Source: an uncultured Bacteroides sp. (GTDB lineage Bacteria > Bacteroidota > Bacteroidia > Bacteroidales > Bacteroidaceae). Taken from it: DNA of 64,000 nt. Below, piece by piece: positions 8,667 through 16,953 of this stretch (positions are counted from its first letter, which is position 1; every line of letters starts with the position of its first letter). The stretch spans positions 47,779 through 111,778 of the forward strand of contig NZ_CAUFUE010000017.1 of NCBI RefSeq assembly GCF_959029255.1, written 5' to 3'. The notes beneath the pieces were generated by a model. It did no database searches. It was not told the origin of the DNA and saw nothing but the letters and a program-made list of their open reading frames with translations. A program made the translations under genes and the position numbers.

Positions 8667-9569
8667 ATGCAAATTACAAAACCAACCAAAGCGGAAGTAA
8701 GGAGAGAGTTGAAAGACTATCTCTTGATTACTTTCGGACTCATCAGCTATGCATTGGGATGGGCTGCGTTCCTTATCCCCTATCAGATTACTACCGGAGG
8801 TACTACCGGTATCGGCGCTATCATCTATTATGCCACAGGATTTCCCATTCAATGGTCGTACTTCATCATCAATGCGGTTTTGATGACGTTCGCCATTAAA
8901 ATCTTGGGACCCAAGTTCAGTATAAAGACTACTTTTGCCATCTTTGGACTGACTTTTTTCCTTTGGTTTTTTCAGGTCTTGGTCAACGGAGCAGACGGTA
9001 TACCGCCACAAATCCTGGGACCGGGACAAGATTTCATGGCGTGTTTGATAGGTGCTGTGATGTGTGGTATTGGTTTGGGTATTGTATTCAATTGCAATGG
9101 AAGTACGGGAGGTACTGATATCATCGCTGCTATTATCCACAAATATCGTGATGTTACTTTGGGACGTATGATTATGGCTTGCGACTTTATCATCATCAGC
9201 TCCTGTTACTTCATTTTCAATGATTGGAGACGAGTTATATTTGGTTTTGTAACTTTGTTTGTTATTGGGTTTGTACTGGATTATGTTGTCAACGGTGCCC
9301 GTCAATCGGTACAATTCTTCATATTTTCTAAAGAATATGAAAAGATTGCCGACCGTATCACCAAGGAGACTCATCGTGGTGTAACGGTACTCGACGGTAT
9401 CGGCTGGTACAGTAAACACAATGTAAAAGTATTGGTTGTGCTTGCCTACAAACGTCAGTCTGTTGAAATATTCCGGTTGGTGAAGGATATAGACCCTAAT
9501 GCATTTATTTCACAAAGTTCGGTTATCGGTGTCTATGGAGAAGGTTTTGATAAGTTGAAAGGAAAATGA
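8667..9569 (+). CDS. YitT/DUF161 family membrane protein
   Basis: 300 residues, beginning five bases after leuS at an ATG that opens MQITKPTKAEVRRELKDYLL; a longer frame would run into leuS. It has five or six hydrophobic segments with the family features LIPYQITTGGTTGIGAIIYY and GIGLGIVFNCNGSTGGTDII (two similar Gly/Thr-rich motifs, one per half). These are followed by a soluble DUF2179-like tail with THRGVTVLDGIGWYS and VVLAYKRQSVEIFRLVKDID. YitT-type proteins are inner-membrane proteins of uncertain function; some DUF2179 domains resemble small-ligand binding modules. The close spacing suggests co-transcription with leuS, probably by read-through rather than function. Confidence 0.85.
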   Translation: MQITKPTKAEVRRELKDYLLITFGLISYALGWAAFLIPYQITTGGTTGIGAIIYYATGFPIQWSYFIINAVLMTFAIKILGPKFSIKTTFAIFGLTFFLWFFQVLVNGADGIPPQILGPGQDFMACLIGAVMCGIGLGIVFNCNGSTGGTDIIAAIIHKYRDVTLGRMIMACDFIIISSCYFIFNDWRRVIFGFVTLFVIGFVLDYVVNGARQSVQFFIFSKEYEKIADRITKETHRGVTVLDGIGWYSKHNVKVLVVLAYKRQSVEIFRLVKDIDPNAFISQSSVIGVYGEGFDKLKGK

Positions 9570-9620
9570 CACTAATTTACGATTAGACAATTTACTATTT
9601 ACGATTGAAGATACACGGAT

Positions 9621-10199
9621 ATGAAAAAGAAGTTTGTATTTGCTACTAATAATGCTCATAAGTTAGAAGAAGTTTCTTTCATTTTAAAGAATAAAATAGA
9701 ACTTCTTAGTATGAAAGACATCAATTGTAATGTTGATATCCCTGAAACAGCAGATACATTGGAAGGAAATGCGTTGATAAAAGCCAGGTATATTTTTGAA
9801 AACTATCATTTGAATTGTTTTGCCGACGATACCGGTTTGGAGGTAGAGGCATTGAACGGAGCTCCGGGAGTTTATTCGGCACGTTATGCGGGAGATGCAC
9901 ACAATTCAGAAGCTAATATGCAAAAACTATTGCATGACTTGGAAGGGATAGAAAACCGCAGAGCACAATTCCGTACTGTTTTCGCTCTTATCATCGATGG
10001 GAAAGAGCATCTGTTTGAAGGTATCGTAAAAGGAGTAATAACGAAAAACAGACGTGGTACTTCAGGCTTCGGATACGATCCTATATTTATTCCTGAAGGA
10101 TATACACAGACTTATGCCGAAATGGGAAATGAATTGAAGAATAAAATCAGTCACCGGGCATTGGCAACAAACAAACTCTGTAATTTCCTGCTCAAATAG
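9621..10199 (+). CDS. rdgB: XTP/dITP diphosphatase (RdgB/HAM1)
   Basis: 192 residues, the usual size for the family. It hydrolyses non-canonical purine triphosphates (ITP, dITP, XTP) to monophosphates and pyrophosphate in the cytoplasm, keeping them out of DNA and RNA. Motifs in order are FATNNAHKLEEV at the N-terminus (the substrate-binding [ST]xNxxK motif), DDTGLEVEALNGAPGVYSAR (metal-binding Asp pair), GTSGFGYDPIFIPEG (base recognition) and KNKISHRALA (SHR motif). The 51 bases before it contain the short word repeat ttacgatt that occurs in other spacers here. It ends just before a large inverted repeat shared with the convergent nadA. Confidence 0.93.
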   Translation: MKKKFVFATNNAHKLEEVSFILKNKIELLSMKDINCNVDIPETADTLEGNALIKARYIFENYHLNCFADDTGLEVEALNGAPGVYSARYAGDAHNSEANMQKLLHDLEGIENRRAQFRTVFALIIDGKEHLFEGIVKGVITKNRRGTSGFGYDPIFIPEGYTQTYAEMGNELKNKISHRALATNKLCNFLLK

Positions 10200-10207
10200 A
10201 AAACAGA

Positions 10208-10271
10208 TAATTACCTGTAAGTAGTTAAACCTCTACCACGTAGTAGTTGGTTAATTACTTACAGGTAATTA
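10208..10271. terminator. Long inverted repeat, bidirectional terminator
   Basis: 10208-10223 (taattacctgtaagta) is the exact reverse complement of 10256-10271. The stem extends inward five more pairs with one G-T, giving about 21 bp around a loop holding a second small hairpin (ctac...gtag). A further copy of the word ctacctacaggtag follows at 10277-10290. It lies between convergent rdgB and nadA. Confidence 0.75.
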
Positions 10272-10291
10272 AATATCTACCTACAGGTAGT

Positions 10292-11230
10292 TTACAACCC
10301 TAACTTCGCCGAAATATCCAGCATCCTTTTTATCGGTTTCACAGCCTTTTCCGCTATTTCAGCATCTACCTTAATTTCAGGAGACTCATTCTTTAAGCAA
10401 TTGTAAAGCTTTTCCAGCGTGTTTAAACGCATAAAGCTACATTCATTGCAAGCGCAAGTGCTATCGTTAGGAGGAGCAGGAATAAAGGTTGTCTGAGGAC
10501 ATTTCTTCTGCATCTCATGCAAGATACCCGACTCTGTAGCTACGATATAACTCTTCTCAGGATGGTTTATGGCATACTTCAGCAAAGCGGCAGTGGAACC
10601 TACCACATCAGCCAGTTTCAAAACCGTACTCTTGCATTCGGGATGTGCCAATACGATTGCATCGGGATACTGCCGTTTTAATTCAACAATCTTTTCAACC
10701 GAGAATTGCTCGTGTACATGGCAAGCGCCATCCCATAATAACATGTTCCTACCGGTAACAGAGTTAATATAATTACCAAGGTTTCTATCCGGACCGAAGA
10801 TTATTTTCTCATCTTTGGGAAAACTTTCTATTATCTGCTTGGCATTGGTGGAAGTTACTACCACATCAGTCACCGCTTTTACCGCAGCTGTTGTGTTCAC
10901 GTATGATATCACCGTGTATCCGGGATGCTCTTTGACAAACTGACTAAACTTATCAGCCGGACAACTGTCTGCCAGCGAACAGCCTGCCGCCATATCAGGT
11001 ACCAATACCTTCTTTTCCGGACAAAGCACCTTAGCCGTTTCACCCATAAAGTGAACACCGCACATCACTATGATATCAGCTTCAGTCTTGGCCGCCCATT
11101 GCGCCAACGCCAGACTGTCGCCAACATAGTCGGCTATATCCTGTATTTCACCCTTCTGGTAGTAATGCCCCAGAATGATTGCATTCTTCTCTTTCTTCAG
11201 CTGCTTGATAGCTTCTATAAGATTATCCAT
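10292..11230 (-). CDS. nadA: Quinolinate synthase
   Basis: 312 residues from the ATG at 11230 (MDNLIEAIKQLKKEKN). The enzyme condenses iminoaspartate with dihydroxyacetone phosphate to form quinolinate, the second step of de novo NAD synthesis, using an oxygen-sensitive [4Fe-4S] cluster. Visible features are ILGHYYQ, the cluster cysteines in VMCGVHFMGETAKVL, AHPECKST and CACNECSFMRLNTLEKL, and the SYVNTTAAVKA and TSTNA substrate loops. An in-frame upstream ATG at 11362 would add 44 residues without family similarity. Its partner nadB lies about 29 kb away at 39607-41181 rather than beside it. No nadC is seen in the window. Confidence 0.95.
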   Translation of the reverse strand: MDNLIEAIKQLKKEKNAIILGHYYQKGEIQDIADYVGDSLALAQWAAKTEADIIVMCGVHFMGETAKVLCPEKKVLVPDMAAGCSLADSCPADKFSQFVKEHPGYTVISYVNTTAAVKAVTDVVVTSTNAKQIIESFPKDEKIIFGPDRNLGNYINSVTGRNMLLWDGACHVHEQFSVEKIVELKRQYPDAIVLAHPECKSTVLKLADVVGSTAALLKYAINHPEKSYIVATESGILHEMQKKCPQTTFIPAPPNDSTCACNECSFMRLNTLEKLYNCLKNESPEIKVDAEIAEKAVKPIKRMLDISAKLGL

Positions 11231-11457
11231 AATTATATTTTTTATTTCTCTTCTTTCTTTAAAAATCTTTTGATAGTAATGATAGGCTGTTAATAGTGTG
11301 GACAAGTAAATACGATTTTTCTTGCCTGTGAAGTTATTAGTACAAGATAAAACTTTACCCATCGATTATGAACAGAAACTTTTTAAAGTATATCTATTGA
11401 TAATAAGTGCTATACTGTTCTATAACTTCACTTCATTAACAGCTTGTTAATAAACTG

Positions 11458-11465
11458 CAAAGTTA
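11458..11465 (-). promoter_or_regulatory. Candidate -7 box for nadA, with a long leader
   Basis: TAACTTTG on the minus strand, an exact TAnnTTTG match, 228 bases upstream of the nadA ATG. The resulting leader of more than 200 bases has no riboswitch I can recognise. The rest of 11231-11755 is AT-rich non-coding DNA between divergent genes. Confidence 0.45.
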
Positions 11466-11755
11466 ATAACTTTAGAGAGATTTATTAGTGGAATGAGGCT
11501 GAAAAATGTGTTTAAACAACTATTGAAAGTTTCTCTTAACTTTTTTGGTTTGTTCGTTTACAGCATCCATTATGCGAACCTTTGAATAATGCAAGTATTA
11601 TTTCTAAAAATCTTTCCCTTGGGTATTGACACCTTTTCAACGGTTATTAACCGGGATATAAACGGAAATAAGTGTCTTTGCTTTGAAAACGAAGATAGGC
11701 TGCACATCAGCATAAAAAATGAACAAGTTCGTTTTATTCTACATTCGGTTTGCAC

Positions 11756-11763
11756 TATCTTTG
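11756..11763 (+). promoter_or_regulatory. -7 promoter box for the RNA methyltransferase gene
   Basis: TATCTTTG, an exact match, 40 bases before the ATG at 11803. It lies downstream of an earlier in-frame ATG at 11719, which supports the shorter protein. A weak TTTT sits about 19 bases upstream in place of the -33 TTTG. Confidence 0.6.
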
Positions 11764-11802
11764 TCCCCGGTAATAATAATCTGTGATAAATCAACAATAG
11801 AT

Positions 11803-12336
11803 ATGAATCGCAAACTGAAAATAACAGAACTGAATCGTATTAGTATAGAAGAATTTAAGGAAGCTGATAAGTTACCTTTGGTAGTGGTATTGGATAATAT
11901 CCGCAGTTTGCATAATATAGGTTCTGTATTCCGTACTTCCGATGCTTTTCGTATCGAATGTATCTATCTCTGCGGTATCACAGCCACTCCTCCACATCCT
12001 GAAATGCATAAAACAGCTTTGGGGGCTGAATTTACCGTCGATTGGAAGTATGTTAATAACTCTGTTGAAGCGGTTGATAACCTCAAAAAAGATGGGTATA
12101 CGGTGTATTCTGTGGAGCAGGCAGAAGGTAGTATCATGTTGAATGAATTGGTTCTGGACAGAGATAAGAAGTATGCCATAGTGATGGGGAATGAGGTGAA
12201 GGGTGTTCAACAAGAAGTTATTGACCATTCGCATGGCTGCATTGAAATACCTCAGTATGGCACAAAACATTCATTGAATGTATCGGTTACGGCTGGTATT
12301 GTCATCTGGGATTTATTTAAAAAACTGAGATCGTAA
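11803..12336 (+). CDS. TrmH/SpoU-family RNA methyltransferase
   Basis: 177 residues, SPOUT superfamily, without the extra N-terminal domain of rRNA-specific RlmB-type enzymes. The three SpoU motifs are present: NIRSLHNIGSVFRTSDAF (motif 1), YAIVMGNEVKGV (motif 2) and IPQYGTKHSLNVSVTAGIVI (motif 3). They build the trefoil knot that binds S-adenosylmethionine. Enzymes of this group 2'-O-methylate ribose in tRNA or rRNA; the target cannot be told from sequence. The MPEMHKTALGAE-like stretch (PHPEMHKTALGAE) is typical of the small tRNA-type members. It is monocistronic with its own promoter and divergent from nadA. Confidence 0.88.
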   Translation: MNRKLKITELNRISIEEFKEADKLPLVVVLDNIRSLHNIGSVFRTSDAFRIECIYLCGITATPPHPEMHKTALGAEFTVDWKYVNNSVEAVDNLKKDGYTVYSVEQAEGSIMLNELVLDRDKKYAIVMGNEVKGVQQEVIDHSHGCIEIPQYGTKHSLNVSVTAGIVIWDLFKKLRS

Positions 12337-12521
12337 TAAGGCGGTTAATAACTCTTGTTAATAGAATAATAAACCGTTTGAAAGTATATTGAAATGAACC
12401 GATATTTACTTTGGTTATTAACATATTTACTTATCTGAATTTCATTGTTTTATATTCTTCTGTATATGCATTAGTAACAATGTTATCAACATAGTATGAA
12501 CCGTATTGTTATTAAGTTCAA

Positions 12522-13256
12522 ATGAATGGAATTGTTCCAAAATCGATGATGTGGAACTTATGGCATGGTTGTCATAAGTTAAGCGCGGGATGCAAACATT
12601 GCTATGTCTATCGGGGAGATGCAAAAAGAGATATAGACAGTTCGATAGTAGTACAGACCAAGAATTTTGATTTGCCTGTACGGAGAAAACGTAACGGTGA
12701 TTATAAAATACCATCCGGTACATTTGTTTATACTTGTTTTACTTCTGATTTCTTTGTGAAGGATGCGGATGAGTGGCGTGCAGAAGCATGGAAAATGATG
12801 CATCAACGTAATGATCTTCATTTTATGATAATAACTAAACGTATAGACCGTTTGATGGAGTGTCTGCCTGATAATTGGGGTGACGGATATGACAATGTAA
12901 CTATTTGTTGTACGGTTGAAAATCAGGAATGCGCCGACTATCGTTTACCTATTTATAAAGATGTACCGATAAAGCATAAAATCATTATTTGTGAACCGTT
13001 GTTGGAAAGAATAGATTTGAGTGGTTATTCCGTTGGAGAATGGGTTGAACAAATAGTTGCAGGAGGAGAGTCAGGATATGAAGCCCGTCCTTGTGATTTT
13101 GAATGGATAATGGAACTTCGCAGGGTATGTATAGAGAATAATGTGTCGTTTTGGTTTAAACAAACCGGTTCAAAGTTTATCAAAGAAGGAAAGTTGTATA
13201 ACGTCAAAAGACAGTTTCAACATTCACAGGCACGCAAGGCGGGAATCAATCTGTAA
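12522..13256 (+). CDS. DUF5131 (phage Gp37/Gp68-like) family protein with CX6CX2C motif
   Basis: 244 residues. The N-terminus carries WNLWHGCHKLSAGCKHCYVY, whose cysteines have CX6CX2C spacing, a variant reminiscent of the cluster-binding loop in radical SAM proteins. Downstream are TKNFDLPVRRKRNGDYKIPS, FVYTCFTSDFF, MIITKRIDRLMECLPDNWG and IVAGGESGYEARPCDFEWI, all typical of the DUF5131 family first described from phage genes Gp37 and Gp68. The biochemical role is unknown to me. No phage genes surround it, so it is probably a resident chromosomal copy. It ends five bases from the convergent DUF4294 gene. Confidence 0.8.
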   Translation: MNGIVPKSMMWNLWHGCHKLSAGCKHCYVYRGDAKRDIDSSIVVQTKNFDLPVRRKRNGDYKIPSGTFVYTCFTSDFFVKDADEWRAEAWKMMHQRNDLHFMIITKRIDRLMECLPDNWGDGYDNVTICCTVENQECADYRLPIYKDVPIKHKIIICEPLLERIDLSGYSVGEWVEQIVAGGESGYEARPCDFEWIMELRRVCIENNVSFWFKQTGSKFIKEGKLYNVKRQFQHSQARKAGINL

Positions 13257-13261
13257 GACTG

Positions 13262-13879
13262 TCAAAGTTGTCCGCTCTCCACCATTAAAATCACTCGTTC
13301 GGTCAAAGCATCATCTCCTTGAGCGTCATATTGCTTTTTCAGGCTGGCACCGAATAATGCAGCGAATGTCTGATAAAATCCTGCTTTGAAAGGACCCATG
13401 AATGCTTTTACCAATTCGTATGATGTTGAATGAGTTTGCCGGTCAACCAGTTTGATTAACAGTTTTCCTTGTGCAAACGATAACTTTTTCATACGAGGTG
13501 TATATTGCTCTTTCAATCCCTTTTCTACAGCTTTCAGATGTTTTTGGCGTGCTTTTTCAGTAGGAATTGTTTGCAGATATTCGTACGTTTCGATAATGGC
13601 ACTGTTGATTTCTTTAGAGATAGGGAGTACTCTTTTCACATCCCGGATGAGTTTATAGTATTTTGCCATATCCCGCTTGTTTTTAAACTTAAGCGGTTTG
13701 AATATATAAACAGTGGGAAGTTTGACATAAGGAATAGTGTCACCTTCGTATACGCACATAGGCGTTAGTAAAATACTTTTTTGCGCATCAGCTTTTGGTG
13801 ATTGTTGCTGAGCGAGGCATATCCGGTTTCCCAAAAGCAGGAACAAGATGAGTATTACTATGTTAAGCCGTATGTTCAT
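13262..13879 (-). CDS. DUF4294 domain-containing exported protein
   Basis: 205 residues from ATG 13879 with a signal peptide (MNIRLNIVILILFLLLGN, ending ICLAQ). The body shows the pattern of Bacteroidetes DUF4294 proteins: YEGDTIPYVKLPTVYIF, KYYKLIRDVKRVLPISKEIN, and a basic helical region with VDRQTHSTSYELVKAFMGPF. The function is unknown. A full-match -7 box at 13884-13891 lies only five bases from the ATG, so the start of transcription would fall at or very near the start codon and the message may be nearly leaderless. It is divergent from the HHH barrel gene. Confidence 0.82.
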   Translation of the reverse strand: MNIRLNIVILILFLLLGNRICLAQQQSPKADAQKSILLTPMCVYEGDTIPYVKLPTVYIFKPLKFKNKRDMAKYYKLIRDVKRVLPISKEINSAIIETYEYLQTIPTEKARQKHLKAVEKGLKEQYTPRMKKLSFAQGKLLIKLVDRQTHSTSYELVKAFMGPFKAGFYQTFAALFGASLKKQYDAQGDDALTERVILMVESGQL

Positions 13880-13883
13880 GACG

Positions 13884-13891
13884 CAAAAGTA
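13884..13891 (-). promoter_or_regulatory. -7 promoter box overlapping the DUF4294 start region
   Basis: TACTTTTG on the minus strand, an exact TAnnTTTG match placed almost on the start codon. Either the message has no leader or a different promoter is used. Confidence 0.45.
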
Positions 13892-13932
13892 CACCATTCT
13901 ATGAAATGTTGTTGCGATGCTTTCGTTTTTCC

Positions 13933-13963
13933 TTGTTCAATTAACTTATTTAAGGTAACTTCG
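13933..13963 (+). promoter_or_regulatory. -33/-7 promoter for the HHH barrel gene
   Basis: TTG at 13933-13935 and TAACTTCG at 13956-13963 (seven of eight consensus positions), about 20 bases apart, with the ATG 33 bases further on. Confidence 0.5.
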
Positions 13964-13995
13964 CCTTCCAAAAAATTAAAAGTAACCTATTACGA

Positions 13996-16005
13996 ATGAA
14001 GTTTTTCAAGATAGGAGTCTTTATAAGTATGCTGCTGATGACTCCTGTACTTGAAGCTCAAAATACAATGGTGTCTCTTTGGCAGGAGAACCTCGAACAA
14101 CTCTCCATGGATGGAGAAGACAAGAATTGGGAAGATGAATTAGAAGAACTCTCCCGTCGTCTGCAAGAACCGGTTAATATCAATTCCGTTACCAAGTCCC
14201 AATTGGAACAATTTCCTTTCCTCTCCGATATTCAAATTGAGAATATATTGGCTTACGTCTATATACACGGGCAGATGCAGACTGTTTATGAACTACAACT
14301 GGTGAAAGAGATGGATAAGCGCACCATCGAACTACTTTTACCTTTTATCTGTGTACGACCGGTTAAGTTATCTTCCGGTTATCCTTCTTTTAAAACTCTT
14401 TTGAAATATGGTAAACAGGAAGTGTTGACCCGTCTGGATGTTCCTTTATATACTCGTAAAGGATACGAAAAAAATTACTTAGGACCGTCCATGTATCATT
14501 CCCTTCGTTATAATTTTCACTATGGAGAATATCTTCAAACAGGAGTTGTCGGTGAGAAAGATGCAGGTGAACCTCTCTTCGCTTTGCATAACCGGAAGGG
14601 GTATGATTATTATTCCTTTTACTTTTTACTTAAGAATTTAGGACGACTGAAGTCTTTGGCATTGGGCAATTACCGGTTGAGTTTTGGTCAAGGATTGGTA
14701 CTTAGCACTGATTTTCGTTTAGGTAAAACTTTCTCTTTGTCTACATCCGAATACCGTACCGGAGGTATTCGGAAACATAGTTCTACAGATGAGTACAATT
14801 ACTTTCGCGGAGCAGCCGCAACGATAGGAGTACTCTCTTCTTTGGAAATATCCGCCTTTTATTCCCATCGCTCCATGGATGGAGTGTTGAAAAACGGAGA
14901 AATCACTTCCATTGATAAAACAGGGCTCCATCGTACGCAGAAAGAAGCCGATAAAAAGAATACATTTACCTTGCAATTGATGGGTGGGAACCTGACGTAT
15001 GAAAAGAACAAATTGAAATTAGGGTTTACAGGTATCTATTATTTCTTTAATCATCCCTACGAACCCAAATTGAATAAATATGCCAGATACAATCTGCATG
15101 GAAATTACTTTTATAATCTGGGAGTCGATTATAAATATCGATTGGGACGATTGACATGGGTAGGGGAGGCTGCGATGGGAAAGAGTGGTTATGCCCTGTT
15201 AAATCAATTGAAGTACAAACTATTAACAGGTTATCAACTGTTGTTAATTCATCGTTATTATTCATATAATTACTGGTCTTTTTTTGCCCGTTCTTTTGGA
15301 GAAAGCAGTACACCTCAAAATGAAAACGGTTGGTACCTGGCTGCGGAAGCAAGTCCCTTTTCCCGTTGGAAGTTCTTTACTTCTTTCGATTTATTTTCTT
15401 TTCCCTGGTTGAAATACCGCATCAGTAAACCCTCGCAGGGAGTAGATGTCCTATTTCAAGCTTCCTATTCTCCCAAACGGAATTTGTCTATGTACCTCAA
15501 TTATAGATATAAGCAAAAAGAGAGGGATGTGTCCGGAACAAATGGAAAAACAATCTTACCCATCTATCAGCATCGGTTTCGTTACCGGCTGACATACGCA
15601 CCGCGCATCTGGAAATTACAAACTACATTAGATTACAACCATTTCCATTCCCAAGGAAAAGAGAGAAACCAAGGGTATCAGTGTACACAGTCCTGTGAAT
15701 ATACTTTTCCCGATTTCCCTTTATCCATTTCCGTTCAAGGAACCTATTTTCATACAGACGATTACGACTCACGTGTTTATACCTACGAAAAAGGCCTGTT
15801 GAATACCTTCTATGTTCCTTCATTTTATGGTATAGGTTTCCGCTATTCTACCCATCTGCGTTACGATTTGAACAAAGCCTTCATGTTTCTCGTTAAGTTC
15901 GGGCAAACCATTTACCAAGACCGTGAAACTATCGGTTCCGGTAACGACTTGATACAAGGAAATAAAAAAGCAGACCTGCAAATGCAACTTCGTATTAAGT
16001 TTTAA
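13996..16005 (+). CDS. Outer-membrane beta-barrel protein with N-terminal helix-hairpin-helix
   Basis: 669 residues. A signal peptide (MKFFKIGVFISMLLMTPVLEA) is followed by an acidic linker and a ComEA-like helix-hairpin-helix stretch at about 55-120 (PVNINSVTKSQLEQFPFL, then ENILAYVYIHGQMQTVYEL). The remaining 500 residues are rich in Tyr, Phe and alternating polar positions and end in QLRIKF, as expected for a transmembrane barrel with a C-terminal aromatic residue. Barrels with an HHH head are common in Bacteroides but uncharacterised as far as I know. HHH motifs usually touch DNA, which makes an envelope location notable. The DNA-binding reading is an inference only. Confidence 0.8.
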   Translation: MKFFKIGVFISMLLMTPVLEAQNTMVSLWQENLEQLSMDGEDKNWEDELEELSRRLQEPVNINSVTKSQLEQFPFLSDIQIENILAYVYIHGQMQTVYELQLVKEMDKRTIELLLPFICVRPVKLSSGYPSFKTLLKYGKQEVLTRLDVPLYTRKGYEKNYLGPSMYHSLRYNFHYGEYLQTGVVGEKDAGEPLFALHNRKGYDYYSFYFLLKNLGRLKSLALGNYRLSFGQGLVLSTDFRLGKTFSLSTSEYRTGGIRKHSSTDEYNYFRGAAATIGVLSSLEISAFYSHRSMDGVLKNGEITSIDKTGLHRTQKEADKKNTFTLQLMGGNLTYEKNKLKLGFTGIYYFFNHPYEPKLNKYARYNLHGNYFYNLGVDYKYRLGRLTWVGEAAMGKSGYALLNQLKYKLLTGYQLLLIHRYYSYNYWSFFARSFGESSTPQNENGWYLAAEASPFSRWKFFTSFDLFSFPWLKYRISKPSQGVDVLFQASYSPKRNLSMYLNYRYKQKERDVSGTNGKTILPIYQHRFRYRLTYAPRIWKLQTTLDYNHFHSQGKERNQGYQCTQSCEYTFPDFPLSISVQGTYFHTDDYDSRVYTYEKGLLNTFYVPSFYGIGFRYSTHLRYDLNKAFMFLVKFGQTIYQDRETIGSGNDLIQGNKKADLQMQLRIKF

Positions 16006-16006
16006 C

Positions 16007-16014
16007 TAACTTTG
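16007..16014 (+). promoter_or_regulatory. -7 promoter box for the radical SAM gene
   Basis: TAACTTTG, an exact match, begins one base after the preceding stop codon and lies 152 bases before the ATG at 16166. The leader contains two copies of ttattcaatcaaagtagtat and a run of taaatcg words (16127-16160). Confidence 0.55.
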
Positions 16015-16165
16015 CCGCTACGTTAAACCTATATGGAATTAAACCTATATAGTATTAACTAATGTATGAATATCTGCTTATTCAATCAAAGTAGTATCAA
16101 GTTATTCAATCAAAGTAGTATTAAATTGTAAATCGTAAATCGTAAATCGTCAAATCGTAAATATC

Positions 16166-16939
16166 ATGACTGTCATTTATCCTTCCCCCATCTTCGGTCC
16201 TGTTCATTCCCGCCGATTGGGAGTATCTTTAGGAATTAACCTATTGCCGTCAGACGGTAAAGTATGTACTTTCGATTGCATTTATTGCGAGTGTGGTTTC
16301 AATAAAGACCATCGTCCTTCCAAAGCGTTACCTACCCGTGAGGAAGTTCGTGAAGCACTCGAAGCCCGTCTATTGGATATGCGGCAGAACGGTCCTACTC
16401 CTGATGTATTGACATTTGCCGGAAACGGTGAGCCCACTGCCCATCCTCATTTCCCGGAAATTATAGAAGATACGTTGGCCTTGCGCGATAAGTATTTCCC
16501 GAAAGCCAAAGTCAGTGTACTTACTAATTCTACTTTCATCCATCGTCCTGCGGTATTCGACGCGTTGAACAAAATAGATAATAATATCCTGAAATTAGAT
16601 ACCATAGATGAAGGGTATATCCATGAAGTAGACCGTCCTACAGGGTATTATTCTGTTCGTGAAATCATTGAAAACATGAAGTCCTTCAAAGGCAACTGCA
16701 TCATTCAGACCATGTTCCTTAAGGGAAGTCATCAAGGTAAAGATGTAGACAATATCTCCGATAAATATGTCCTTCCCTGGCTGGAAGCAGTCAAAGAGAT
16801 TGCACCCCGTCAAGTAATGATTTACACCATCGACCGCGAGACACCCGACCACGATTTGCAGAAAGCCACTCATGAAGAACTGGACCGTATAGCCACCTTG
16901 ATTAGAGAAGCGGGAATGGCAGTAAGCGTTTCCTATTAG
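16166..16939 (+). CDS. Radical SAM protein
   Basis: 257 residues. The cluster motif is CTFDCIYCECGFN at about residues 34-46 (CX3CX2C), preceded by IFGPVHSRRLGVSLGINLLP, a signature of small single-domain radical SAM proteins related to the wyosine-synthesis group. Further features are TFAGNGEPTAHPHF (the GGE-type SAM-binding motif in the form GNGEPT) and VLTNST. It should bind [4Fe-4S] and cleave S-adenosylmethionine in the cytoplasm. The substrate is unknown to me, and no dedicated partner gene adjoins it. It is convergent with the aspartic protease gene. Confidence 0.87.
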   Translation: MTVIYPSPIFGPVHSRRLGVSLGINLLPSDGKVCTFDCIYCECGFNKDHRPSKALPTREEVREALEARLLDMRQNGPTPDVLTFAGNGEPTAHPHFPEIIEDTLALRDKYFPKAKVSVLTNSTFIHRPAVFDALNKIDNNILKLDTIDEGYIHEVDRPTGYYSVREIIENMKSFKGNCIIQTMFLKGSHQGKDVDNISDKYVLPWLEAVKEIAPRQVMIYTIDRETPDHDLQKATHEELDRIATLIREAGMAVSVSY

Positions 16940-16953
16940 AATTCTTATGAATA

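Noticed and set aside
8553..9419. 288-codon minus-strand frame inside the YitT gene
   Set aside because: It is the mirror of a well-supported membrane protein and has a Ser/Thr/Asp-rich, low-complexity translation typical of antisense frames.
12522..13256. Prophage remnant because of the phage-like family name
   Set aside because: No other phage genes, integrase or tRNA attachment sites are visible nearby; the family also occurs in chromosomes.
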